64,000 bases of DNA from Gordonia sp. OPL2 (GTDB taxonomy: Bacteria > Actinomycetota > Actinomycetes > Mycobacteriales > Mycobacteriaceae), in the NCBI RefSeq assembly GCF_003797825.1, contig NZ_RKME01000009.1, positions 118,283 through 182,282 on the forward strand, written 5' to 3'. Positions 55,037-62,913 of the stretch are shown in pieces. Below the pieces are notes generated by a model. It ran no database searches, was not told where the DNA came from, and saw only the letters and a program-made list of their open reading frames with translations. Position 1 is the first letter of the stretch. Each line of letters begins with the position of its first letter. Both the position numbers and the translations under genes were made by a program.

Positions 55037-55109
55037 CCGACGGGACCCGGTGACGAAACCGGCTGGTCACAACTGTCCGGAATGGCACGCGTCGATGCAC
55101 TCTGCACCA

Positions 55110-55115
55110 TAGGAT
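55110..55115 (+). promoter_or_regulatory. -10 box TAGGAT of a leaderless gene
   Basis: TAGGAT ends 7 nt before the GTG at 55123 and supports that start. Confidence 0.5.
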
Positions 55116-55122
55116 TCGCGAT

Positions 55123-55965
55123 GTGACATCAGATCCCGACGTGTCGTCGAAGCCGAAGAGAACCGGTGAATCCGTCGTCCGCGCGTTCGTGAACTCGCCG
55201 CTGTCCGGCCTCGCGCCATGGATCGTGATGTCGTTGTTCAGCGGTCCCGGACGCTTCGAGGAGTCGGTGGCCGCCGCTCTGGGCATCGCCCTGCTGGTCA
55301 TCTTCGCGAGCTGGAAGATCGGCAACTCCATCAAGTTGATGGAGTGGTTCGACGTCGTCTTCTTCGTCGTGATGTGTGTGATCGGGATCCTCGCCTCGCC
55401 CGGCATGATCACCTGGCTGGAGCTGTGGGCGGGCGAGATCGTGAACCTGGCGCTCGTGGTGTTCGCCTTCGGGTCGATCCTGCTGCGCCGCCCCTTCACT
55501 CTCGAGTACGCGCGGGAGCAGACGCCCGAGGAGTTCTGGGACAACCCGCTGTTCATCCGCACCAACTACGTCATCACGGGGGCGTGGGCCGCGGCGTTCG
55601 CGGTGTCGGCGATCGCCGGTGCGATCGGTGACGCGGTGTTCGACGACGCGGGCAATTTCTGGACCGGCTGGATCATCCAGATCGGCGCGACGGTGTTCGC
55701 GATCTCGTTCACCGAGTTCTACCCCGACTACGGCCCCAACAAAGCGCTGCAGAAGATGGGCGTCGAGACCGATCCGCCCGTGTCGATCGCGCGGCTCTTC
55801 GACTGGGTGCCGGTCTTCGTCCTGATCGTCGGCATCGCCGGTCTGGTGACCGATTCGACGTCCACGATCGTCGGGTGGGTGCTGATCGTCGTCGGCGCGG
55901 TCGGTGTCCGCGTGATGCGCTCGCTCTTCCCCGATCCGAAGAAGGCGGCGTCGCAGGACACCTAG
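55123..55965 (+). CDS. Multi-pass membrane protein of unknown function
   Basis: The 280-residue protein has a polar start and about seven hydrophobic segments. It also has distinctive soluble parts FTLEYAREQTPEEFWDNPLFIRTNYVIT and TEFYPDYGPNKALQKMG. I do not recognise a named family. It is not a transporter of a common type. The GTG start has a TAGGAT box 7 nt upstream. It converges with the thioesterase gene. Confidence 0.7.
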   Translation: MTSDPDVSSKPKRTGESVVRAFVNSPLSGLAPWIVMSLFSGPGRFEESVAAALGIALLVIFASWKIGNSIKLMEWFDVVFFVVMCVIGILASPGMITWLELWAGEIVNLALVVFAFGSILLRRPFTLEYAREQTPEEFWDNPLFIRTNYVITGAWAAAFAVSAIAGAIGDAVFDDAGNFWTGWIIQIGATVFAISFTEFYPDYGPNKALQKMGVETDPPVSIARLFDWVPVFVLIVGIAGLVTDSTSTIVGWVLIVVGAVGVRVMRSLFPDPKKAASQDT

Positions 55966-55975
55966 CGGCGCCCGC

Positions 55976-56437
55976 TCACCGGAACACGATGCACGTGGTG
56001 GTGCCGTGTGCGACCAGCTTGCCGTCGTCGGAGAAGACCTTGCCCTCCGCGGTCGCGGTCCGTCCCCCGACGTGGATGACGGTGCCCGTCGCGGTGAGTT
56101 CGCCCGCGTCGACGGCCACCGACCGGATGTAGTTGATCTTCAGTTCGAGCGTCGTGTAGCCGACGCCGGCCGGGAGGGTGGTGTGCACGGCGCAGCCCAT
56201 CACCGAGTCGAGCAGGGTGGCGCAGATACCGCCGTGCACGGTGCCCAGGGGATTGGCGAAGTCGGCCTGCGGCGTGACCGTGAACGTGACCCGTCCCTCG
56301 TCGATCTCCTTGGCGCTCATCCCGAGCAGGCGCCAGATGCCGGGGCGATCCGGATCGGGTTCCGCCATGGCGGCGCGCAGCAGTTGCAGGCCGCTCAGTG
56401 CCGAGGGATCGGAAACTTCCGTCGTGTCGATGCTCAT
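55976..56437 (-). CDS. PaaI-type hotdog thioesterase
   Basis: The 153-residue protein contains the hotdog signature FANPLGTVHGGICATLLDSVMGCAVHTTLPAG, with the catalytic acidic residue in the LLDSVMG helix, and the strand YTTLELKINYIR. It probably hydrolyses aryl- or acyl-CoA esters. I chose ATG 56437. An upstream start would put the operator inside the gene. It diverges from a TetR gene over two operators and is probably regulated by it. Confidence 0.87.
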   Translation of the reverse strand: MSIDTTEVSDPSALSGLQLLRAAMAEPDPDRPGIWRLLGMSAKEIDEGRVTFTVTPQADFANPLGTVHGGICATLLDSVMGCAVHTTLPAGVGYTTLELKINYIRSVAVDAGELTATGTVIHVGGRTATAEGKVFSDDGKLVAHGTTTCIVFR

Positions 56438-56439
56438 GA

Positions 56440-56485
56440 CTATGTAGGATGGCATAGATCGCACGAATTATGAAGGTCTGCATAG
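56440..56485. promoter_or_regulatory. Two TetR operators CTATG-N8-CATAG
   Basis: CTATGTAGGATGGCATAG (56440-56457) and TTATGAAGGTCTGCATAG (56468-56485) are 18-bp palindromes 28 bp apart. The first begins only 2 bp before the thioesterase ATG. They lie between the thioesterase and the TetR gene at 56519. Confidence 0.75.
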
Positions 56486-56518
56486 ACAGGCTCGACGATC
56501 GCGTCTGAGGGAGTGGGC

Positions 56519-57142
56519 ATGAGCACGGTCGATGGACCGCCGGAGGAGAGATCTCTGGACGAGTCGCGGGAACGCGCGGCGGCGCGCGGGCCCCGCGATC
56601 GGATGGTCGTGCACGCGGCGAACCTGATCGGCCGCGACGGTGTCGCGGCCACCTCGATCGGTGACGTGATCGCCGCGAGTTCGGCGCCGCGTGGGTCGAT
56701 CTATCACCACTTCCCCGGCGGCAAGACGCAGCTGATGACCGAGGCCGTGCGATATGCCGGCGACTTCATCTCCTATCGCATCAGCCGGGAGAGTTCGGCC
56801 ACGCCCGCCGAGGCAGTGGCCGAGATCGGTGACGTGTGGCGGCGGATGCTGGTCAACACCGATTTCGAGTTCGGTTGCCCGGTTCTCGCAGGCGGTCTGG
56901 CCCGGCGCTCTGAGCCGGAAGTCGCCGACGAGTCGGATCAGATCTTCGCCCGCTGGACGCGGTTGATCTCGACACGACTCATCCACGAGGGCGTCGAGGC
57001 CGATCGTGCCGATTCGCTCGCACAGCTGATCATCGCCTCGATCGAGGGCGCTGTCGGACTGTGCCAGACGCAGCGATCGGTCGAGCCTCTCGACCGGGTC
57101 ATCGCCGAACTCTCGCGTCTGTGCGACGCCGCGGCAAGCTGA
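56519..57142 (+). CDS. TetR-family regulator beside the thioesterase
   Basis: The 207-residue protein has a TetR domain with VAATSIGDVIAASSAPRGSIYHHFPGGKTQLMTEAV at about residues 40-78, the type seen in LmrA/YxaF-like repressors. GGGAG lies 5 nt before the ATG at 56519. It diverges from the thioesterase gene, and the paired operators suggest autoregulation plus control of the thioesterase. The ligand is unknown. Confidence 0.87.
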   Translation: MSTVDGPPEERSLDESRERAAARGPRDRMVVHAANLIGRDGVAATSIGDVIAASSAPRGSIYHHFPGGKTQLMTEAVRYAGDFISYRISRESSATPAEAVAEIGDVWRRMLVNTDFEFGCPVLAGGLARRSEPEVADESDQIFARWTRLISTRLIHEGVEADRADSLAQLIIASIEGAVGLCQTQRSVEPLDRVIAELSRLCDAAAS

Positions 57143-57296
57143 ACGGTGGTCCCGACGTGACCGCCGCCACTGTCATCGACTAGGTTCTTCTCCCAAAGCA
57201 CACAGCAATCGCGTGGGACCGCGTTCCCGGGTGGTTGCCGCCGGGACGGGAGGCCGACGGTGGGGTCGGGAGGTCGGGGGTCGGGAGGTTGATGTC

Positions 57297-57974
57297 ATGA
57301 CACCGGTCTATCGGCAGATGCTCGGCTCGGACTTCGACCGTCTGCACCCCAATGTGGCGTGGCGGTACAGCATCGACTCGACCTCCGGGGTCGCACAGAT
57401 CGCGACCGGCATCTACGAGTCGGTCTACGTCACCTCCGCGCTCCCGCCACCGTTCTTCTGGCACTACGCCAAACGCAACGCGCTCCCGCCCAAGAGCAGC
57501 CGGATGGTCCCGTTCACGCAGGGACACTACTGCTACGTCGACGAGCTCGGTCGTGAATGCCTGGCCGTTCTCCGTGCGTTCGACTTCACGACGGGCACCC
57601 GCAACATCAACTCCCTGCTGGTCTCCGGTCGCAGCGGCCTCGTCGACTACTTCGGCGACGGCCCCGAACTCCTCTATCCGATCGAGCCGTCGGTCACGAA
57701 GTCCGGGGAACTCCTGTTGGAGAGCGGCCCGCTGCGGTGGCTGGGGCGTGGTCCGAAGGTCGGGATGCGCGGCATGTTCGCCACCCAGATGAAATACATC
57801 GAGGGATGGGACGAGACGCGGCAGCGATTCCGCTGCGACGCGACCGTGCGCAATCCTGTCATCGGCGAGATCCTGCACTTCCGTGGATGGTTCACCGCGG
57901 CCGATCAGGCCTGCACCCTGCGCGACATCCCGGACGAGGCGTGGCCGTTGACGCTCGTCGATCGAGAGGACTGA
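57297..57974 (+). CDS. DUF4166-like protein
   Basis: The 225-residue protein begins with MTPVYRQMLGSDFDRLHPNV, which is the way DUF4166 proteins start. It continues with FWHYAKRNALPP, RAFDFTTGTRNINSLLV and FHFRGWF-like ILHFRGWFTAAD. GGGAGG lies 8 nt before the ATG. The purpose of the family is unknown; related sequences are found with lipid- and epimerase-type genes. It stands alone on the plus strand. Confidence 0.65.
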   Translation: MTPVYRQMLGSDFDRLHPNVAWRYSIDSTSGVAQIATGIYESVYVTSALPPPFFWHYAKRNALPPKSSRMVPFTQGHYCYVDELGRECLAVLRAFDFTTGTRNINSLLVSGRSGLVDYFGDGPELLYPIEPSVTKSGELLLESGPLRWLGRGPKVGMRGMFATQMKYIEGWDETRQRFRCDATVRNPVIGEILHFRGWFTAADQACTLRDIPDEAWPLTLVDRED

Positions 57975-58050
57975 CGCGGCCGCCAGGACGGAATGTGAGT
58001 ATTCGTGCCATGCGGTGATGGTTCGGGTGATCGCCGGTCGGGTGGCACGG

Positions 58051-58056
58051 TAGGTT
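58051..58056 (+). promoter_or_regulatory. -10 box TAGGTT of a leaderless gene
   Basis: TAGGTT ends 7 nt before ATG 58064, without a ribosome-binding site. Confidence 0.5.
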
Positions 58057-58063
58057 CTCTGCC

Positions 58064-58504
58064 ATGGCTGTCTCCGCGAAGATCGAGTTCGATGTCGCCG
58101 CCCCACCGTCGGTCGTGATGGAGGTGCTGCTGGACATCGAGTCCCTGCCCGACTGGTCCGGCCCGCACAAGGAGGCCGAGATCCTCACCGAGTACGACGA
58201 CGGGACGCCGGAGCAGGTCCGCGTGGTGGTCACCGCGGCCGGCATCTCCGACGAGCAGAAGCTGACCTACACCTGGACCGAGAACAGCTGCAGCTGGGAT
58301 CTGATCGAGGCCAACCAGCTCAGTGAGCAGCACGGTTCCTATGTGGTGACACCGAAGGGCGACGGATCGCACGTGGAGTTCACCCTCGAGGTCGAGCTGA
58401 AGATCAAGATGCCCGGCCTCATCGTGAAGCGCGCACAGAAGATGGCCGTCGACACCGCACGCAAGGGTCTGACCGCCGAGGTCGAGCGCCGCGCCACCGA
58501 CTGA
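58064..58504 (+). CDS. SRPBCC (START-like) family protein
   Basis: The 146-residue protein reads as the polyketide-cyclase/START-like fold with KIEFDVAAPPSVVMEVLLDIESLPDWSG at the start and a C-terminal amphipathic helix. Similar 146-residue proteins are common in mycobacteria and Gordonia. It may carry or process a hydrophobic molecule. Transcription is probably leaderless. No partner gene is evident. Confidence 0.82.
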   Translation: MAVSAKIEFDVAAPPSVVMEVLLDIESLPDWSGPHKEAEILTEYDDGTPEQVRVVVTAAGISDEQKLTYTWTENSCSWDLIEANQLSEQHGSYVVTPKGDGSHVEFTLEVELKIKMPGLIVKRAQKMAVDTARKGLTAEVERRATD

Positions 58505-58610
58505 CACGCCGACCGACCCCGGACGCCGCAGGCGCTGATCGATGAGTACCCTGTGCAGCAGTGCTTCTCGCACTCTGCGTTCCGTGGCGACCGGGGAGAG
58601 GTCAATCTTT

Positions 58611-59129
58611 ATGCGAATCAACAAATTTGGGGCTCGAGCCGCGGCATTCGTGATCGGCGGGTCGGCGATGGCCTGGCTGATCGGCGTGGGCGGTGGCACC
58701 GCCGAGGCGGCGACGACCTGTTCGGCGGCCAATGGTCATCAGGTCGAGCGGATCATCGGCAAGGGTGGTTGCGGGGCCAAGGCCGGTCCGGGCAGCACGG
58801 CCTTCTCCGAGGAGTCCAGCGGCGCGGGCACCGCGGTGGCCGTCGCGGACAAGGGTGGGAACTCGACCGCGCGTAATCTTCAGCCCGGTTCCACGGCGCT
58901 CGCCGGTTCGACGACACGGGGCACCGCCTACTCGGTGACCACCGGACCGAGTGCGTTCTCGGTCGCGCAGGCACGGCAGGGCGGCACGACCATCGCCGTC
59001 GGTGGCTGGGGTGGACAGGCCATCGCCGGAGCCGACGGTGCGGTGTGCCAGGGCGGGTTCTCCACGGCCTTCGACTCCACCACCGGAAAAGCTTGTCTGC
59101 GATCGGGTTCGGTCAATCTGCACAACTGA
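58611..59129 (+). CDS. Secreted Gly/Ala/Thr-rich protein with four cysteines
   Basis: The 172-residue precursor has a signal peptide of about 31 residues (MRINKFGARAAAFVIGGSAM onwards), with probable cleavage after AEA. The mature part has four Cys, two early (TTCSA, GGCGA) and two late (VCQGG, ACLRS), which could form two disulfides. Between them are repeated short Ala/Gly/Thr/Ser strands like TAVAVADKGGNSTARNLQPG, suggesting a beta-helix. It may belong to DUF6764, which I recall only loosely. GGGGAGAGG lies before the ATG. Confidence 0.7.
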   Translation: MRINKFGARAAAFVIGGSAMAWLIGVGGGTAEAATTCSAANGHQVERIIGKGGCGAKAGPGSTAFSEESSGAGTAVAVADKGGNSTARNLQPGSTALAGSTTRGTAYSVTTGPSAFSVAQARQGGTTIAVGGWGGQAIAGADGAVCQGGFSTAFDSTTGKACLRSGSVNLHN

Positions 59130-59272
59130 TGCGCGGTTCGATCGGCACGACTGATCGCCACCGCTGAGCACTGTCGCCGCCGGTGTCCGCCGGCCACGTC
59201 ACGCACGTGGTCACGCGGGCCCGGCGGCGATCTCGTTCACCTCTTCGCAAGACGCTGTTTCCGCGATGCGCA

Positions 59273-59278
59273 TATCGT
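59273..59278 (+). promoter_or_regulatory. -10 box TATCGT of a leaderless gene
   Basis: TATCGT ends 6 nt before GTG 59285 (ppk2). No ribosome-binding site is present. Confidence 0.4.
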
Positions 59279-59284
59279 TGAACG

Positions 59285-60247
59285 GTGACCGAGCTACATG
59301 ATCCCGCCCTGAACACCTCCGATGCGATCGGGCCCGATTTCAGCGTCCTGAACGGTCGGGAGGCGCTGCAGCAACTCGTCGACCTGCACAACACGACTCA
59401 GTTCGCGGTCAACGACGACGATGACGACGACCCGGTGCTGCTGACGCTGCCCGAGCGCAACGTCGTCGACACGTGGCGTCAGGACTATCCGTACGACGAG
59501 CGGATGAGCCGTCGGGAGTACGAGGTGACCAAGCGTCGCCTGCAGATCGAACTGCTCAAGCTTCAGAAGTGGTCCAAACAGACCGGGCAGCGGCACCTGC
59601 TGGTGTTCGAGGGCCGCGACGCCGCCGGCAAGGGCGGCACCATCAAGCGGTTCAACGAGCATCTCAACCCACGCGGAGCCCGCACCATCGCCCTCGAGAA
59701 GCCGAGTGAGCGCGAATCGACCGAGTGGTACTTCCAGCGCTACGTGCAGCATCTGCCGGCCGGTGGGGAGATGGTGTTCTTCGACCGCTCCTGGTACAAC
59801 CGGGCCGGTGTCGAACGGGTGATGGGATTCTGTACACCCGAGCAGTACTCGCAGTTCATGACGCAGGTGCCGGCGTTCGAGAAGATGCTCGTCGACGACG
59901 GCATCAACCTCGTCAAGTTCTGGTTCTCGGTGACGCCGCTCGAACAGCGCACCCGATTCGCGATCCGGCAGATCGATCCCGTGCGGCAGTGGAAGCTGTC
60001 GCCGATGGATCTGGCCTCGCTCGACAAGTGGGAGGCCTACACCCAGGCGAAGGAGACGATGTTCGCGGCCACCGACACCGACCACGCACCCTGGACGGTC
60101 GTCAAGAGCAACGACAAGAAGCGGGCCCGGCTCAACGCGATGCGCCACGTCCTGAGCCTCTTCGACTACGAGGGCAAGAACCCCGAGTTCGTCGGTGAGC
60201 CCGACCCGTTGATCGTCGGGCGCGCTCGTGATCTGGTCGGGGAGTAG
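59285..60247 (+). CDS. ppk2: Polyphosphate kinase 2
   Basis: The 320-residue enzyme has Walker A GRDAAGKGG (residues 110-118), Walker B FFDRSWYNRAG (165-175) and the lid region around NEHLNPRGARTIALEKP. It phosphorylates nucleotides with polyphosphate, most likely GDP or ADP. The first 60 residues are a poorly conserved extension with a run of six Asp. The GTG start has a TATCGT box 6 nt upstream. Confidence 0.93.
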   Translation: MTELHDPALNTSDAIGPDFSVLNGREALQQLVDLHNTTQFAVNDDDDDDPVLLTLPERNVVDTWRQDYPYDERMSRREYEVTKRRLQIELLKLQKWSKQTGQRHLLVFEGRDAAGKGGTIKRFNEHLNPRGARTIALEKPSERESTEWYFQRYVQHLPAGGEMVFFDRSWYNRAGVERVMGFCTPEQYSQFMTQVPAFEKMLVDDGINLVKFWFSVTPLEQRTRFAIRQIDPVRQWKLSPMDLASLDKWEAYTQAKETMFAATDTDHAPWTVVKSNDKKRARLNAMRHVLSLFDYEGKNPEFVGEPDPLIVGRARDLVGE

Positions 60248-60276
60248 GTACCTCCTCCCTGGCCGATCCGTCTCGG

Positions 60277-60282
60277 TAGCCT
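60277..60282 (+). promoter_or_regulatory. -10 box TAGCCT of a leaderless gene
   Basis: TAGCCT ends 7 nt before GTG 60290, which favours this GTG over the one at 60284. Confidence 0.45.
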
Positions 60283-60289
60283 CGTGGGC

Positions 60290-61117
60290 GTGCGGACATT
60301 CCTCAGCGGACTCCTGACCCTCGTGGCGATCGTGGCGATCGTCGTCGCCTTCCCGTCACTGTGGGTGAAGGAGCGGCTGGTCGACCCGGAAGGGTTCGTC
60401 TCGACAGTGACGCCGATGGCCTCCGACGAGCGGGTCAAGGACTACCTGGCCGGGGAGATCTCGGCGTCGGTCACCCAGCAGGTGGGTGTGCAGGGTGCGT
60501 CCGCGGTCATCGAACCGGCGGTGCGGGCCTACACCCACAGCGATCAGTTCGAGGCGGACTTCGTCGACGTCGTCTCCCAGCAACATGCGTGGCTGTTCGA
60601 CCCGCCGCCGCCGGGCGGACCGTCGACCGTGATGGAACTCGACATCACCGACATGGTGAACCGCGTCATCGCGCAGACCGGGATCAGCGCCCGCGTGTCG
60701 GGACCGATCGTGGTGCCGCTCAATCGCGGTGGATCGGGTCTGGAGGCCGGCCGCTATCACGAGGTGGGACAACAGATCACGACACTCGCGTACTGGTCCC
60801 TGGTGATCGCCGTGGCGGGCTCTGTGCTGGCGCTGTTGTTCGCACGCCGACGGGGAACGGTCCTGGCGTGGTTGGGAATCGGCCTGATCGCGTCGGCGGC
60901 GTTCGCCTGGGCGGTCGGTGTCTTCTTCGCCGAACGGGCGAAGCAGGAGGTCGAGGGAGCCGAGGAATCCGGGCGTGAGGTCGCCGAGCTGATCGTCGAC
61001 GGCGCGGTGTCCGATCTGCACCATCTGGCGCTGATCGTCGGAGGTGTGGGTGCCGGTGTGGTCGTTCTCGGTGTGATCGTGCGACTGGTCTTCGCCGGGT
61101 CTCCGTCGCGTCGATGA
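60290..61117 (+). CDS. Membrane protein of unknown function
   Basis: The 275-residue protein has an N-terminal membrane segment (about residues 3-21), an extracytoplasmic domain of about 140 residues, and three further membrane segments in the last 110 residues. The domain contains ASVTQQVGVQGASAVIEPAVRAYTHSDQFEADFVDVVSQQH. I do not recognise the family. It is coupled to the hydrolase gene by ATGA, so the membrane protein, hydrolase and ATPase form an operon. Confidence 0.7.
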   Translation: MRTFLSGLLTLVAIVAIVVAFPSLWVKERLVDPEGFVSTVTPMASDERVKDYLAGEISASVTQQVGVQGASAVIEPAVRAYTHSDQFEADFVDVVSQQHAWLFDPPPPGGPSTVMELDITDMVNRVIAQTGISARVSGPIVVPLNRGGSGLEAGRYHEVGQQITTLAYWSLVIAVAGSVLALLFARRRGTVLAWLGIGLIASAAFAWAVGVFFAERAKQEVEGAEESGREVAELIVDGAVSDLHHLALIVGGVGAGVVVLGVIVRLVFAGSPSRR

Positions 61118-61977
61118 CGGCGGAGCGTCCGGTCGTCGAGCCGGTGATCGAGGAGATCCGCCTGCCGGACGGGACCGTGACGCCGTTGCGTGTGACCGTC
61201 GACTATCCGGACCGGCCGATCATGGTGCTCTGGCCCGGACTCGGGGTGCCCGCAGGCTATTTCGACCTGTTCGCCGCGCATTGTGGGCGGCTGGGGGTCA
61301 ATGTGGTCGTCGGCGATCTGCGCGGTCAGGGTGGCAGCAGGCCGCGGCCGACCGCGGCGAGCCGGTTCGGTCATCACGCTCTCGCGTCCGAGGACATCCC
61401 GGCCGCGATCGAGGTGGCCCGCCGGTACTGTCCGTCGGCGCCCCTCTACGTCGCGGGACATTCGATGGGAGGGCACATCGCCTCGATGTTCGTGGCCCGC
61501 AATGCGGTTCGTCACGATCACGACGTCGCCGGCCTGGTTCTGATCGCGTCCGGGGTGCCGCACTGGAAGCTCTATCGTGGCGGCATGGGGGTGCTGGCCA
61601 CGGTCGGTCCGCCGGCCATGCACCGGGTGTCGAAGACGCTGGGATACTGGCCGGGAACGGCGATCGAGGGATACGGGCGGCAATCACGTGTGTTGATCCG
61701 CGACTGGACCTACCTCAACAGGCATGGACGGTTCTCGCCGCGTGGCGCCGACGTCGACTACGAGCAGGCGATGGCCACCATGGAGATGCCTGTGTGCGCG
61801 GTCACCGTCGGCGCCGACACCGATGCGCCGCCGAGGGTGATGCGTGCACTGACATCGAAGTTCACACGATGTGACGTTGCCGCACATCACATTCCCGCCC
61901 CGCTCGGGCACAACGGGTGGGCGCGGGATCCGCGGGCGCCGGAGGTCGTCACCCGGTGGATCGCCGATGTTCGTTGA
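61114..61977 (+). CDS. Alpha/beta hydrolase (lysophospholipase-like)
   Basis: The 287-residue protein has WPGLGVPAGYFDLFA as oxyanion region and the nucleophile elbow GHSMGGH, followed by an HNGW-type His near the end (LGHNGWARDP). The arrangement fits the serine aminopeptidase S33/monoacylglycerol lipase-like group. The Asp of the triad is probably in the GADTDAPP stretch. It overlaps the upstream membrane gene by 4 nt and the following ATPase by 11 nt. Confidence 0.87.
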   Translation: MTAERPVVEPVIEEIRLPDGTVTPLRVTVDYPDRPIMVLWPGLGVPAGYFDLFAAHCGRLGVNVVVGDLRGQGGSRPRPTAASRFGHHALASEDIPAAIEVARRYCPSAPLYVAGHSMGGHIASMFVARNAVRHDHDVAGLVLIASGVPHWKLYRGGMGVLATVGPPAMHRVSKTLGYWPGTAIEGYGRQSRVLIRDWTYLNRHGRFSPRGADVDYEQAMATMEMPVCAVTVGADTDAPPRVMRALTSKFTRCDVAAHHIPAPLGHNGWARDPRAPEVVTRWIADVR

Positions 61978-62701
61978 CCGGGTACGAGTGCCGGCCGAGC
62001 TGTCCGGCGATGCGGAATCGTGGCTGACCGAAGTGCCGGCGCTCGAGGCCGTGGTCGGCGGGAGGCCGATCGAGTTCACGGCACCACTCACGTTCTTCGT
62101 GGGGGAGAACGGTTCTGGGAAGTCGACTGTCGCGGAGGCGATCGGCGAACGGTTCGGACTCGACCCGCGCGGTGGGCGTGCCGCCATCGTCGGCGGGAAT
62201 CGGGATCTGCCGAAATCCGCACTGGGTGAGATCATGTCGCTCGACCTCACCTGGTCGGGGCAGAGCATGCTGCGCGCCCCGCGGGAGGATCGTCAGGGTT
62301 TCTTCTTCCGTGCGGAGACGGTCGTCGAGATGAACCATCGATTCGCGGGTGTCCGCGGGTACTGGGACGGCGACGTCGAACGGCAAAGTCACGGTGAGGG
62401 TTTCATGAGCATCCTGGACTCGATGCTCACCGAACCCGGCATCTACATCTTCGACGAGCCGGAGTCCGCGTTCTCGTTCACCTCCACACTGCAATTCCTC
62501 GTGACGCTCACCGAACTCGTGGAGATCGGTTCGCAGGTCATCTGTGCGACCCACTCACCGATCCTGACCGCCGCGCCGAACGCCCAGATCATCGAGATGT
62601 CCGACGACGGGCCGGTCGACGCCGACTGGGAGGATCTGGATCTCGTGCGGCACTGGCGGCGATTTCTCGACGATCCGCGGAGCTATCTGCGGCACTTGTA
62701 G
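61967..62701 (+). CDS. AAA/ABC-type ATPase (COG3910-like)
   Basis: The 244-residue protein begins MFVDRVRV and has Walker A GENGSGKST (residues 46-54), a signature-like SHGEGF (142-147) and Walker B YIFDEPESA (160-168), followed by the switch His in ATHSP. These are features of soluble SMC/ABC-like ATPases without membrane domains. The ATG lies within the end of the hydrolase gene. The role is unknown. Confidence 0.85.
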   Translation: MFVDRVRVPAELSGDAESWLTEVPALEAVVGGRPIEFTAPLTFFVGENGSGKSTVAEAIGERFGLDPRGGRAAIVGGNRDLPKSALGEIMSLDLTWSGQSMLRAPREDRQGFFFRAETVVEMNHRFAGVRGYWDGDVERQSHGEGFMSILDSMLTEPGIYIFDEPESAFSFTSTLQFLVTLTELVEIGSQVICATHSPILTAAPNAQIIEMSDDGPVDADWEDLDLVRHWRRFLDDPRSYLRHL

Positions 62702-62913
62702 ATGTCGATGGTGGCTCGTGTGTTGGAAGTTGAGCGGGCTGTTGAGCGAGGCTGCCTGTGGATGCGAAGCTGCCTGTGGACAACGCGCCTTACCGGGCTG
62801 TGCTGTCGGCTCAACGGGTTAGTCTCGTGCCCAGTTGATCTCACGCGGGCGCACGCCATCGATGACGGACACACGATCACGTCCTGTCACTTCCAGCCGA
62901 AGGTGCTCGCCGC

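Noticed and set aside
62702..62913. Small plus-strand ORF beginning at 62702
   Set aside because: It has no ribosome site or family features and runs out of frame into the DUF222 gene.
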